DNA of 42,429 nucleotides. It comes from Candidatus Saccharimonadota bacterium. GTDB taxonomy: Bacteria; Patescibacteriota; Saccharimonadia; Saccharimonadales; Saccharimonadaceae. Location of the stretch: the NCBI GenBank assembly GCA_017406745.1, contig JAFQXY010000040.1, positions 1 through 42,429 on the forward strand. The letters run 5' to 3'. The first letter of the stretch is position 1, and each line of letters begins with the position of its first letter. Under the pieces are notes generated by a model. The model worked only from the letters and a program-made list of their open reading frames with translations. It was not told the origin of the DNA and ran no database searches. A program made the translations under genes and the position numbers. This document shows, one piece after another, positions 23,115 through 31,421 of the stretch.

Positions 23115-24154
23115 TATTTGACCCCCTTGGTAGTTGTAGAGCTGGTATTGGGATTGTCTAAAATTTCTACTGGTTCTTGTTCTAGGTAAAAGCCAAATTT
23201 GGTTTGGATTTTAGTGCGGATCTCATCGCGAGCCTTGGCTAAATCACTATATCCTGTGGCAGATTCGTTGATAAGGACTAGGGAGGCTTTGGGGTTGATG
23301 CGCATACCATGAATTAACTTACCCTTTAGACCGGCTTGTTCTATGAGCCAGCCGGAGTTGATTTTGAAGCCATCGTGGCCTTGATAAACAGGGATATTTT
23401 TAAGTTTGGCATTTTTGGCTTCGGCTTCGGATAGGTAGACATTTTTGAAGAAAGATCCAGAACTAGCTTTTTCTTTAGGATCTGGTAGCTTGTCTGCGCG
23501 AATTTTTGACACAATGTTACGGATACCTTGTGGGGTAAAATCTGTGCAATTATGCTCGGTGATGTATCTTTCTACGGAATTATAGAATGGACGAGGCATT
23601 TGGCCGATGGATAATTTAAGTGCGATAGAGCTAACAAAATAGCGATTTTTTTCTGAGGTATTGAGGATGCTTTTGCGATAAGAGAAGTGAAAATCTGATT
23701 TTTGTAAAGTCTTGAAAGAGTGGTCTTTGATATCGTAGACGTTAGCGCTATCAAAAACTTGCGAGATGTCTTGACCGTAGGCGCCGATATTTTGTACTGG
23801 GGCGGCACCAGCGGATCCTGGTATTTTGGAAAGGGCCTCGATGCCGGTGAGATTTTTTTGACAGGCATATTCTACGACATTGTCCCATTCTTCGCCACCT
23901 TGAGCTGTGATAAGATTACCGTTTTGTCTTATACCGCATATTTTGTTGATGATGATTATGCCATCAAAGCCGTTGTCGTGCCCGATAGTGTTGGCACCTT
24001 TACCAAGTATAAACGTAGGGAGAGATTTTTCTTTGGCGAATTCGTAGGCTTTGGGGATATCATCTATGGATTCTACTTCTATAACATAACGAGCAGGACC
24101 GCCAATACGCATGGTGGTTAGCTCTGAAATGGGAATATTTTCGCGGATTCTCAT
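23114..24154 (-). CDS. murB: UDP-N-acetylenolpyruvoylglucosamine reductase MurB
   Basis: FAD enzyme of peptidoglycan precursor synthesis. 346 aa. Visible signatures are TTMRIGGPARYVIEV, LGKGANTIGHDNGFDG, IPGSAGAAPVQNIGAYG and the active-site SSGSFFKNV. The C-terminal EQAGLKGKLIHGMRI and final FGFYLEQEPVEI complete the fold. A -10 TATAAT (24167-24162, minus strand) ends 7 nt before the ATG, with no Shine-Dalgarno, so it is probably leaderless. Confidence 0.96.
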   Translation of the reverse strand: MRIRENIPISELTTMRIGGPARYVIEVESIDDIPKAYEFAKEKSLPTFILGKGANTIGHDNGFDGIIIINKICGIRQNGNLITAQGGEEWDNVVEYACQKNLTGIEALSKIPGSAGAAPVQNIGAYGQDISQVFDSANVYDIKDHSFKTLQKSDFHFSYRKSILNTSEKNRYFVSSIALKLSIGQMPRPFYNSVERYITEHNCTDFTPQGIRNIVSKIRADKLPDPKEKASSGSFFKNVYLSEAEAKNAKLKNIPVYQGHDGFKINSGWLIEQAGLKGKLIHGMRINPKASLVLINESATGYSDLAKARDEIRTKIQTKFGFYLEQEPVEILDNPNTSSTTTKGVK

Positions 24155-24233
24155 ATTGTATATTATAACATATTTTGGGGTATAAATGAGCGGGCGGGGA
24201 TGCTAATAGATAAGCGTAAGCCATTGCAGGGGG

Positions 24234-24262
24234 TTGTATTTTGAGGGTGGATATGCTACAAA
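24234..24262 (+). promoter_or_regulatory. Candidate promoter of the recA-upstream small ORF
   Basis: TTGTAT (24234-24239), 17-bp spacer ending TGC, TACAAA (24257-24262). It lies 59 nt before the small ORF. Confidence 0.5.
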
Positions 24263-24320
24263 GAGGTGCAGAAGGTAGGGTTGGTGTAGTTTATAAACAT
24301 GGTCAGAAGAAAGGAGGGTT

Positions 24321-24398
24321 ATGGAAGAGTTAGATTTTGATTTAGGTCTGGACCTTGACTATGTCATTATTAAGCTCAAAAAAAATCTCCTGCCGTAA
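24321..24398 (+). CDS. Small ORF (25 aa), microprotein family copy 1
   Basis: MEELDFDLGLDLDYVIIKLK is the first part of a 25-residue peptide with a very strong Shine-Dalgarno (AAAGGAGGG). A second member with the same DFD...DYxIIKxKK core lies at 28496-28576. The stop codon sits in the loop of a hairpin (24383-24410), so translation and hairpin formation interact. It could be a leader peptide or an independent small protein. Confidence 0.6.
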   Translation: MEELDFDLGLDLDYVIIKLKKNLLP

Positions 24399-24413
24399 AG
24401 CGGAAGATTTCTT
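24383..24413 (+). terminator. Hairpin overlapping the small ORF stop
   Basis: AAATCT (24383-24388) and CCG (24393-24395) pair with CGG (24401-24403) and AGATTT (24405-24410). CTT follows. Terminator-like, with a weak T-tract. It separates the small ORF from recA. Confidence 0.55.
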
Positions 24414-24483
24414 AACAACCTTAAATTGATTCTACCATACACAAGTGTAAAAATCAACCCTACCTTCATTTTATTAAATAATG

Positions 24484-24489
24484 TATAAT
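24484..24489 (+). promoter_or_regulatory. -10 box of recA
   Basis: TATAAT 24 nt upstream of the recA ATG, with GAAAGG between them. No LexA-type operator was recognised. Confidence 0.6.
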
Positions 24490-24513
24490 TGTCAATAGAA
24501 AGGTAATACTATT

Positions 24514-25572
24514 ATGACAAAAAAGGATGCGGTGGAGAAAAAAGCTGAGGGGGCAAAAAAAGATGGTGGCGTAAATGGCAATAACGCAAAAGATGATGGA
24601 AAAAACGAGGCACTGAAATTAGCAATTGCGCAAATTACGAAACAGTTTGGTGATGGTTCTATCATGAAATTGGGCGAGACGCCTAAGATGGATGTGGAGC
24701 TTTTGCCTTCTGGTTCTTTGTCTTTGGATTTGGCGTTGGGTGGTGGATACCCCAAGGGTAGGATTATTGAGATTTATGGGCCGGAATCTTCAGGCAAAAC
24801 TACTTTGGCGCTTCATGCAATTGCAGAGATTCAAAAACAAGGTGGACAGGCGGCGTTTATTGATGCAGAGCATGCTTTGGATCCGGCTTATGCCAAGAAA
24901 ATTGGGGTGGATACAGCGAATTTGTTGATTTCTCAGCCAGATAATGGCGAACAGGCATTGGAAATTTGCGAGACTTTGGTAAGGTCTAATGCGGTAGATT
25001 TGATTGTAGTGGATTCGGTGGCAGCTTTGGTGCCACAAGCCGAGATAGATGGCGATATGGGCGATGCGCAAATGGGTTTGCAGGCTAGGTTGATGTCGCA
25101 GGCGATGCGGAAACTCACTGGCATTATTTCTAAATCACGTGCTACGGTGATATTTATTAATCAAATTAGGATGAAGATTGGGGTGATGTTTGGTAATCCG
25201 GAAACCACTACTGGTGGTAATGCGCTGAAGTTTTATGCGTCGGTGAGAATCGACATCCGACGAATTGGGCAAATTAAAGATGGTGACAATATAGCTGGTA
25301 ATCGTACCAAGATTAAGGTGGTGAAAAATAAAATTGCGGCACCATTTAGGACGGCGGAGTTTGATATTATGTACAACGAGGGTATTTCTAAGCCTGGCGA
25401 CGTACTAGATTTGGCAGTGCAGTATGGAGTGATGGATAAGGCGGGTGCGTTTTTGAAATACAATGGTGAAACTTTGGGTCAAGGGCGTGAAGCTGTAAAA
25501 AAGCTATTTCGCGAGAAGCCGGAGCTGATGGCGGAAATTGAAGCTAAAGTACGCGAAAAAGCTGAGGGGTAG
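24514..25572 (+). CDS. recA: Recombinase RecA
   Basis: DNA strand exchange and recombination repair. 352 aa, normal length. Walker A is GPESSGKTT (89-97), followed by [37 protein letters not shown] (L1 region) and [14 protein letters not shown] (L2 region). The N-terminal ~30 residues are a Lys/Gly/Asn-rich extension. Shine-Dalgarno GAAAGG lies before the ATG. A recX gene follows after the NUDIX gene, a common grouping. Confidence 0.98.
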   Translation: MTKKDAVEKKAEGAKKDGGVNGNNAKDDGKNEALKLAIAQITKQFGDGSIMKLGETPKMDVELLPSGSLSLDLALGGGYPKGRIIEIYGPESSGKTTLALHAIAEIQKQGGQAAFIDAEHALDPAYAKKIGVDTANLLISQPDNGEQALEICETLVRSNAVDLIVVDSVAALVPQAEIDGDMGDAQMGLQARLMSQAMRKLTGIISKSRATVIFINQIRMKIGVMFGNPETTTGGNALKFYASVRIDIRRIGQIKDGDNIAGNRTKIKVVKNKIAAPFRTAEFDIMYNEGISKPGDVLDLAVQYGVMDKAGAFLKYNGETLGQGREAVKKLFREKPELMAEIEAKVREKAEG

Positions 25573-25657
25573 ACTAGCTGTAAAGACTAGAAGTAGACTG
25601 GTTGTTTTTGGAATATTAAGATAGATTGTTGTATAATAAAATGAAGGAGATATTATT

Positions 25658-26215
25658 ATGCATCATGATGAAATATGGCAAGTGTATGCGCCAAATGGCG
25701 AACCAATCTCTGGCGTAGGCTGGAGTGCAGAGTTAGCTAACCCAGAGGAAACTGGCGATGAGACAATTGTGGGGGTGGCGATAGTGTTTTTGTACCGTGT
25801 GGCTGAGAACGGCGAGCTAGAGTTTTTATGGCAAAAGAGGTCTGCCATAATAGATAGATATCCGAATGATTGGGATATATCGGCTGGCGGGCATATCAAT
25901 TTGGGTGAATCGGTGGTAGAAGGTGCGGTGCGTGAAGCGCGCGAGGAAATTGGTGTAGAAATTAATATTAATGATTTAAACTTTGTAACAATGTGGCCTT
26001 TTAATAAAAATCGTTTTGCGTGGATATATGCGGTAGATTGGAGTGGGAAAGGTGATAATTTTCATTTTGACGATAAAGAGGTATCTGAGGTAAAATGGGT
26101 GCCTTTATCTGAAATGGAGGAGTTTCGCAAGAAATATGCAAAGGAGCCTTTGAAAAACGATAGGTTTACTTTTGAGGCCTTGGATGGATGGTTGAGAATA
26201 CATGGATATCTATAA
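25658..26215 (+). CDS. NUDIX hydrolase
   Basis: 185 aa. The Nudix box is complete: GGHINLGESVVEGAVREA followed by REEIGVEI (Gx5Ex7REUxEExGU). The start HHDEIWQVYAPNGEPI and overall length resemble the YfcD/isopentenyl-diphosphate-isomerase-like branch, so a diphosphate substrate is likely but unknown. A TATAAT at 25632-25637 and AAGGAGA precede ATG 25658. It overlaps recX by 14 nt. Confidence 0.92.
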   Translation: MHHDEIWQVYAPNGEPISGVGWSAELANPEETGDETIVGVAIVFLYRVAENGELEFLWQKRSAIIDRYPNDWDISAGGHINLGESVVEGAVREAREEIGVEININDLNFVTMWPFNKNRFAWIYAVDWSGKGDNFHFDDKEVSEVKWVPLSEMEEFRKKYAKEPLKNDRFTFEALDGWLRIHGYL

Positions 26216-27083
26216 ACTGACAGACACACCAGATGGCGATTTGACAAAACATAAGAAGTATGATAGAATGGAGGTAGAAGCGCTAAGTGGCGTGGGGGTT
26301 TCTGGTGGGGAGTTGAAAATTACGGATATACGTCAAGCAGTAAAAAACCAAAATAGAGTAAATGTTTTCGTAAATGATAAATATGCCTTTTCGTTAGATA
26401 TAGCGCAAGTGGTGGACTTGGGGGTGAAAAAAGGTGCGGTGATAACGGCAGAACAGCTGGCGGAGTATAAAAAAGCGAGCGAATTTGGAAAAATGTACCA
26501 GAGAACACTAGAGTGGGTGCTATTAAGACCACGTAGCGTGCGTGAAGTGCGAGATTATATTTGGAGAAAGCTCAATAGAGCTTCTTTGGGCACGGCGTCG
26601 CGTCGGCCTGTCTTTACGGGCGATGCGCGCCTTCGTTCTCGACCCTTTGGGTCGCCTGCTGGGCGTCGCCTCAATACGGAAAGCGAGCTTTCCGTATGCT
26701 CGGCTCCTACAGCTGTCGGGCAGCAGCCTCCGAAAGATCCCCCAGAAGCTCTATCGGAGCTTTCGCGGAGGATAATTGAACGGCTCACATCCAAGGGATA
26801 TGTGGACGATGAAAAGTTTGCGCGATGGTATGTGGAAAACCGGTTTGTAAAGAAGGGGTTGTCGATGAAACGGTTAAAAATGGAACTGATGAAAAAGGGA
26901 GTGAATCAAAGTGTGATTGAAGAGGTTTTGGCTGATTCTGAACGAGATGATGAAACAGAAATTCGCAAAATAGTCGCCAAAAAACGTGGCAAATATGATG
27001 ATGAAAAATTGATGGCATATTTGGTGCGACAGGGGTTTTCGTATGATTTAGTTAAAAAAGCAATGGAGGATTTGGGAGATTAA
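26202..27083 (+). CDS. recX: RecX with an in-frame palindromic insertion
   Basis: RecX modulates RecA filaments. 293 aa, well above the usual ~200. Flanks are normal RecX: EWVLLRPRSVREVRDYIWRKL before, and IIERLTSKGYVDDEKFARWY and KLMAYLVRQGFSYDLVKKAM after. Residues about 122-188 are Arg/Ser/Pro-rich foreign sequence encoded by the palindromic element at 26566-26764. The frame stays open through it. An N-terminal extension of about 45 residues also precedes the conserved ITDIRQAVKN. ATG 26202 overlaps the NUDIX gene and has only a weak GAG site; ATG 26268 is an alternative start. Confidence 0.9.
   Translation: MDIYKLTDTPDGDLTKHKKYDRMEVEALSGVGVSGGELKITDIRQAVKNQNRVNVFVNDKYAFSLDIAQVVDLGVKKGAVITAEQLAEYKKASEFGKMYQRTLEWVLLRPRSVREVRDYIWRKLNRASLGTASRRPVFTGDARLRSRPFGSPAGRRLNTESELSVCSAPTAVGQQPPKDPPEALSELSRRIIERLTSKGYVDDEKFARWYVENRFVKKGLSMKRLKMELMKKGVNQSVIEEVLADSERDDETEIRKIVAKKRGKYDDEKLMAYLVRQGFSYDLVKKAMEDLGD
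26566..26764. mobile_element. GC-rich palindromic element inserted in recX
   Basis: 199 bp with imperfect terminal inverted repeats: left 26566-26590 (GAAAGCTC, ATAGAGCTTCT) and right 26739-26764 (AGAAGCTCTAT, GGAGCTTTC). Internal perfect stems are CGACCC/GGGTCG (26640-26645/26649-26654) and ATACGGAAAGC/GCTTTCCGTAT (26674-26684/26687-26697), plus GCTG/CAGC near 26712-26724. It is clearly richer in G and C than flanking recX. It encodes no transposase, so it is MITE-like or like the in-frame palindromic elements known from Rickettsia. Confidence 0.75.
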
Positions 27084-27143
27084 TTTTGTGCCTTTGTGTT
27101 GGCGGGTTAGAGTAGTGCTGGTTAAGACTGATTTGCGCTTAAG

Positions 27144-27740
27144 CTAAGGTGATGTTTGATAGGGCTGGTCTGCATTGGTGGCATTGGCGGTGCGAAATGG
27201 ATTGACAAAATTGGGGATAAAATCTTCTTTCTCGGCGCGAGCGCGGATGGTTTTTTCTTCGTCTTTGACGATGATTTTATAGTCTGTGATTTCGACAATT
27301 TCTTTGCGATGGATAGTGAGTTCGGGGTCTATGAAAGATTTGAGGGTTGGTCGTTTGACAATGATTTGCTGAACGGTAAAATCGTCGCTAGTAAGAGTAA
27401 AATCTGAAACTTTGCCCAGATGAGAGCCTTTTTTGGTTTCTACTTTGAGGCCGGATAGGCTGAAGTTGAGGGCTAGGATTTCACTGATTTTAATGATTTC
27501 GTTTGGCTCGGCGAGTTCGTCTATGGAATCTATCACCATGCCATATTGAGAATATTCACGGATGCTTTGGGTGGATAAGATGTTGGCGTTGGAGCGATTG
27601 ACTAATGGCCCACTAACGATAAAAGCAACGACCTGTAACGAGTCTGGGTCTACGACAAAATTGGAAATAGTGGCGATTTGGCTGGCGGATTGCATGCTGA
27701 GAATAGGGGTGCCAAGCATTTTGGAAGCGTAAACTAACAT
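27144..27740 (-). CDS. PRC-barrel domain protein
   Basis: 198 aa, soluble. Two PRC-barrel-type beta domains (about 1-80 and 95-170). The first has LGTPILSMQSASQIATISNFVVDPDSL; the second has KKGSHLGKVSDFTLTSDDF and IDPELTIHRKEIVEI. PRC barrels occur in RimM-like RNA maturation factors and other regulators; the role here is unknown. A linker tail of about 30 residues follows. Its -10 TATAAT (27752-27747, minus) ends 6 nt before the ATG and contains the stop codon of truB, so this gene has a leaderless promoter inside the end of truB. Confidence 0.88.
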   Translation of the reverse strand: MLVYASKMLGTPILSMQSASQIATISNFVVDPDSLQVVAFIVSGPLVNRSNANILSTQSIREYSQYGMVIDSIDELAEPNEIIKISEILALNFSLSGLKVETKKGSHLGKVSDFTLTSDDFTVQQIIVKRPTLKSFIDPELTIHRKEIVEITDYKIIVKDEEKTIRARAEKEDFIPNFVNPFRTANATNADQPYQTSP

Positions 27741-27747
27741 GGTTTTA

Positions 27748-28416
27748 TTATAGCATAACTGCGTTTTTTACACCATATTTGCCGATTTTGGTACGACGGA
27801 GGGCGGTAAGGTAGGCGCCGGTGCCTAATTTTTGGCCGATATCTTCGGCGAGGGTGCGGATATAGGTGCCAGATGAGACATGGGTGCGGATGGTGAGTTC
27901 GGGGTAACTGTAGCTGATGATTTCTATGGAGTAGATTTCGACCTTGCGAGAGGGGATTTCGAAATCTCGGCCTTTGCGAGCGAGTTTGTAGGCGCGTTGA
28001 CCGTTGATTTTGATGGCGCTAAATTTTGGCGGGGTCTGGGTAATCTCACCAATGAAGTTAGCTAGACATGATTCTATGGCGGAAAAATCGGGAATGCCGT
28101 TTTTCAACATGCTTGGCTCGCAATCGTCATATTCAGTAATTTCACCTTCTGGGTCGCCGGTGGTGGAGGTGTAGCCAAGCTTGAGAGTGGCTTCGTAAAC
28201 TTTGTCTAGTTTAAGGAATTCGTTTGATTTTTTGGTCATTTTGCCGGATAACAAAATTAAGAGCCCTGTAGCAAAGGGATCTAGGGTGCCAGTATGCCCT
28301 ACTTTGACTTTATGTCCAAATTCTTGAGTGAGCTTTTTGCGGACCTTGGCTACCACACCAAAGCTAGAGATGCCGGCTGGCTTATCTATTAATATTATTT
28401 GATTTTCTGATTGCAT
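27748..28416 (-). CDS. truB: tRNA pseudouridine-55 synthase TruB (short)
   Basis: Forms pseudouridine 55 in the T loop of tRNA. 222 aa with the catalytic region KVGHTGTLDPFATGLLILLSG (Asp in TLDP), a DKPAG start motif, and YEATLKLGYTSTTGDPEG. The final SSGTYIRTLAEDIGQKLGTGAYLTALRRTKIG is intact. The C-terminal PUA domain is missing, as is usual in reduced genomes. I chose ATG 28416 (MQSENQIILIDKPAG), since the upstream extension has no ribosome site. Confidence 0.94.
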   Translation of the reverse strand: MQSENQIILIDKPAGISSFGVVAKVRKKLTQEFGHKVKVGHTGTLDPFATGLLILLSGKMTKKSNEFLKLDKVYEATLKLGYTSTTGDPEGEITEYDDCEPSMLKNGIPDFSAIESCLANFIGEITQTPPKFSAIKINGQRAYKLARKGRDFEIPSRKVEIYSIEIISYSYPELTIRTHVSSGTYIRTLAEDIGQKLGTGAYLTALRRTKIGKYGVKNAVML

Positions 28417-28495
28417 AATTACTAAAAAGGGTTGACGATACAACTAAATAAATAGTTGTTTTTTTAAAGATTGTGTGCTAGAATCAAATTAGAAG

Positions 28496-28576
28496 TTAGG
28501 AATTCTCTTCGTCTTTTCGGCGAGGAGATTTCTTTTTGATTTTAATTATGATGTAGTCGATATCAAAATCAAGCAT
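28496..28576 (-). CDS. Small ORF (26 aa), microprotein family copy 2
   Basis: MLDFDIDYIIIKIKKKSPRR begins a 26-residue peptide with a strong Shine-Dalgarno (AAAGGAGG). It shares the DFD...DYxIIKxKK core with the ORF at 24321 and also the following RNA motif (AAATCTCCT then GCCG). A hairpin TCTCTTCG/CGAGGAGA (28504-28511/28521-28528 on the plus strand) covers its 3' part. It lies upstream of truB in the same direction. Read on the plus strand, the hairpin is followed by TTTCTTTTT and could terminate transcription in that direction. Confidence 0.6.
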   Translation of the reverse strand: MLDFDIDYIIIKIKKKSPRRKDEENS

Positions 28577-28697
28577 AACTTCCTCCTTTCTTCCGTCACC
28601 TAATATTTAAAATTCGCCAACCCCTATAAGAATATTACTATAAGGTAAGACAAAAGACAAGGGGGAGTTTTTTGTGGTAGATAATAGTGAGCCATGT

Positions 28698-28703
28698 TAT
28701 AAT
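28698..28703 (+). promoter_or_regulatory. -10 box of frr
   Basis: TGTTATAAT, an extended -10. The transcript carries a short leader with AAGGAG before ATG 28727. The rest of 28577-28726 shows no gene. Confidence 0.6.
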
Positions 28704-28726
28704 TAGAGCATAAACAAGGAGTTATT

Positions 28727-29272
28727 ATGTTTGACACCAAAGAAGACCGCAAAAAAATGGAAGAGGTAGTTAATAGATTTAAAGATGAAATGAAAAAGGT
28801 GCGGACGGGGCGAGCGCATCCAGATATGTTGGCTGGCATAAAAGTAGAGGTATATGGGCAGTTTATGCCTTTGAACCAAGTGGCAAATATCACGGTGGCA
28901 GATGCTACGCTTTTGGTGGTGACACCGTTTGATCCTACTAATATTTCGGCGATTGCGAGTGCGATACGGGCAGATCAAGCTTTGGGGTTGAATCCCACAG
29001 ATGATGGGCGCGTGATAAGGGTGCCGATCCCTGCGCTTACGGAGGAGCGTCGTAAGGAAATTGTAAAAAACGCTTCCGCCAAAGTAGAAAATGCCAAGGT
29101 AGCGTTACGTAATGTGCGGGAAGATGCGCGCAAAGCGATGAAGATTGCTACAGAGATGGGCGAGGACGTAAAAAAGCGTGCTGAGAAAGAGATAGATGAG
29201 CTTACTAAAGAGTTTAATGATAAAGTGGATGCGGAGTTTAAGAGTAAGTCTGAGGAGATAATGAAAATCTAG
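28727..29272 (+). CDS. frr: Ribosome recycling factor
   Basis: Splits post-termination ribosomes with EF-G. 181 aa, normal length. Visible signatures are VRTGRAHPDMLAGIKVEVYG, the beta domain with PFDPTNISAI, and IPALTEERRKEIVKNASAKVE. The C-terminal helix is KRAEKEIDELTKEFNDKVDAEF. Shine-Dalgarno AAGGAG. uppS follows, as in many bacteria. Confidence 0.97.
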   Translation: MFDTKEDRKKMEEVVNRFKDEMKKVRTGRAHPDMLAGIKVEVYGQFMPLNQVANITVADATLLVVTPFDPTNISAIASAIRADQALGLNPTDDGRVIRVPIPALTEERRKEIVKNASAKVENAKVALRNVREDARKAMKIATEMGEDVKKRAEKEIDELTKEFNDKVDAEFKSKSEEIMKI

Positions 29273-29309
29273 TCCTTAGACTCAAGGATAGTTACATTAT
29301 ATCATGCTC

Positions 29310-29993
29310 ATGGAAAAAAGTCAAGAGTTACGACATTTAGGAATTATCGCCGATGGTAATCGGCGGTGGGCGCGCGAGCGGGGACTACCTACGATAGAGG
29401 GGCATAAAAAAGGGTTGGAAATTATTGAAATGCTAGTGGGGGAGGCGATGAATGCAGGGGTGGAATATATTACTTTTTATGTGTTTAGTACGGAAAACTG
29501 GGGGCGAAGCGAAGCTGAAGTGAGCGGTATAATGAGGTTGGCTTCTATGCGAATCTTGGCTTTGGCGAAGAAAATGGCCAAAAATAATGTAAAATTGGTG
29601 ATTTTGGGGGCGAAATCGCGGGTAGATCCTAAACTGATGTCTTTGATGGAGCAAGCAGAAAGCATTACGGCGGATTGCGATGGGGTTACAACGTGTTTTT
29701 GTTTTAATTACGGTGGTGAACAAGAGATTGCCGATTCGGCTAATATAGCGCTGGAAGTAGACGGCGAGATTACGCCAGCTACGATACGGGCGCATTTATA
29801 TCACCCAGAAATACCAGATGTAGATATGGTGGTGCGAACTTCTGGGGAAGAGCGGATTTCTGGGTTTATGCTGTGGCGTTCTGCGTATGCAGAGTTGATG
29901 TTCTTGGAAAAATATTTTCCAGAGATGACAGCGGATGATATGGGGGTAATTATTGCCGAATATGAAAAACGGAATAGACGTTTTGGCAAGTAA
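29310..29993 (+). CDS. uppS: Undecaprenyl diphosphate synthase (cis-prenyltransferase)
   Basis: Makes the C55 lipid carrier for cell-wall synthesis. 227 aa from ATG 29310 (MEKSQELRHLGIIADGNRRW, catalytic Asp15). Visible blocks are YVFSTENWGRSEAEV, NYGGEQEI, DVDMVVRTSGEERISGFMLW and SAYAELMF. The ATG at 29304 is also in frame, but the -10-like TATATC (29298-29303) ends 6 nt before 29310 and there is no Shine-Dalgarno. frr lies upstream and rseP downstream, the classic order. Confidence 0.95.
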   Translation: MEKSQELRHLGIIADGNRRWARERGLPTIEGHKKGLEIIEMLVGEAMNAGVEYITFYVFSTENWGRSEAEVSGIMRLASMRILALAKKMAKNNVKLVILGAKSRVDPKLMSLMEQAESITADCDGVTTCFCFNYGGEQEIADSANIALEVDGEITPATIRAHLYHPEIPDVDMVVRTSGEERISGFMLWRSAYAELMFLEKYFPEMTADDMGVIIAEYEKRNRRFGK

Positions 29994-30011
29994 CGTGATA
30001 TAATATACCTT

Positions 30012-31421
30012 ATGGATATATTTATAGGTGTGATAGTGGGGTTGTTAGTGCTGATGGCGCTTGTGACGGCGCACGAGTTTGGGCATTTCTTGGCGGCACG
30101 GCGTAATGGTGTAAATGTGTTAGAGTTTGGAATTGGTTTTCCGCCAAGAGCTTTGGCCTGGATAAAAGATCCCAAAACTGGTAAATGGCGTAAATTGCCT
30201 AGGGCTGAGTGGGGTGACGGTGGAGTAGGTAAAACTGTGGGGGTGGAAAAAAATGAGGGTAAAAAGGATAATAAGAGTAAGGATAAGTCCGAAAAAAAGT
30301 CAAAAAAGCTGATTGAAGCTGAGCATAAAGTGTTAGTGGATGCGTATGATAAGCATCTGGCACAAAAAGGGTTGATTTTTAGCCTAAACTGGTTACCGAT
30401 TGGTGGGTTTTGTCAGATGGATGGTGAATCTGCGGTAGATGAACGCAAAGGGACTTTTGGTAAAGCAAATTTTTGGCAAAAAACAAAGATATTGTTTGCT
30501 GGGGTAGGCATGAATTGGCTGGTGGCGTTTGTGATTTTGACGATTTTGGCGTGGGCTGGGATGCCACAGTTTTTGGATAATCAGTTTACGGTGGAGGCAG
30601 ACACTAGAGTGGAAGCTGTACCGGTAATGATAGCAGAAGTGGTGGAAGGATCACCAGCAGATGAGGCTGGAATAGAGCAGGGTGATTATATTTTGGCGGT
30701 AGATGGGCAGGAATATATTTATGCGAGTCAATTTACAGATTACAACGCTGAGCATGCTGGGGGAGAGGTAGTATACAAGATGGCTAGATCATTGGAAGAC
30801 GGAGTGTGCGAATGCCCAGAGGGAGTAAATTGTATCAGTGTTTGTGATGAGGGTGCGTCAGAGGCGATATTTGAAGCAAAAGTAAAATTAAATAATGCAG
30901 ATGATGAATATTTGTTGGGGGTTAAGATGGAGACTACGCAAACGATGTCGTATTCTACGTGGTCTGCGCCGATTGTAGGGGCAGGGCTGACATTGCAATT
31001 GACTGGTGAAACTTTTAAGGGTGTGGGGCAGTTACTATGGAACTTAATATCTGGTGTGGGGGCGCAATTATCTTTTGATGATAGTGTGCGCGAAAGTGGG
31101 CAGGCTACATTATCCGATGTAGGGGATTCAGTGTCTGGGCCAGTGGGGATTATTGGATCTTTATTCCCAGCGTTTACATCGGCGGGCCCAAATAATTTGG
31201 CGTTTTTGGCTGCGCTGATTAGCGTATCGTTGGCTTGTATGAACGTATTGCCAATTCCGGCTTTGGATGGTGGACGGTGGATGCTGATTGGCTGGTACAA
31301 ATTACGGCGTAAGAAATTGACAAAAGAGGTAGAGGAAAAAATTGTGTCTAGGGCGATGTTTGTGCTACTGGCATTGATATTTATTGTGACAATTTTAGAT
31401 ATTATGAGGTTTTTTAGATGA
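30012..31421 (+). CDS. rseP: Site-2 protease RseP (M50)
   Basis: Intramembrane zinc metalloprotease for regulated proteolysis. 469 aa. The zinc motif HEFGH is at residues 21-25 and LDGG at 418-421, after MNVLPIPALDGG. A PDZ domain lies about 195-290 (VVEGSPADEAGIEQGDYILAVDG). A Lys-rich loop of about 40 residues (75-115) is inserted after the first helix, and a Cys-containing stretch sits within the PDZ region. Leaderless: TATAAT (29999-30004) ends 7 nt before the ATG. It overlaps the next gene by 4 nt (ATGA). Confidence 0.95.
   Translation: MDIFIGVIVGLLVLMALVTAHEFGHFLAARRNGVNVLEFGIGFPPRALAWIKDPKTGKWRKLPRAEWGDGGVGKTVGVEKNEGKKDNKSKDKSEKKSKKLIEAEHKVLVDAYDKHLAQKGLIFSLNWLPIGGFCQMDGESAVDERKGTFGKANFWQKTKILFAGVGMNWLVAFVILTILAWAGMPQFLDNQFTVEADTRVEAVPVMIAEVVEGSPADEAGIEQGDYILAVDGQEYIYASQFTDYNAEHAGGEVVYKMARSLEDGVCECPEGVNCISVCDEGASEAIFEAKVKLNNADDEYLLGVKMETTQTMSYSTWSAPIVGAGLTLQLTGETFKGVGQLLWNLISGVGAQLSFDDSVRESGQATLSDVGDSVSGPVGIIGSLFPAFTSAGPNNLAFLAALISVSLACMNVLPIPALDGGRWMLIGWYKLRRKKLTKEVEEKIVSRAMFVLLALIFIVTILDIMRFFR

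Noticed and set aside
28440-28465. Terminator ACAACTA/TAGTTGT followed by a T-run on the plus strand
   Set aside because: The stem and T-run fit a plus-strand terminator, but no plus-strand gene ends there. On the minus strand, where truB is read, the T-run is on the wrong side. Left unassigned.
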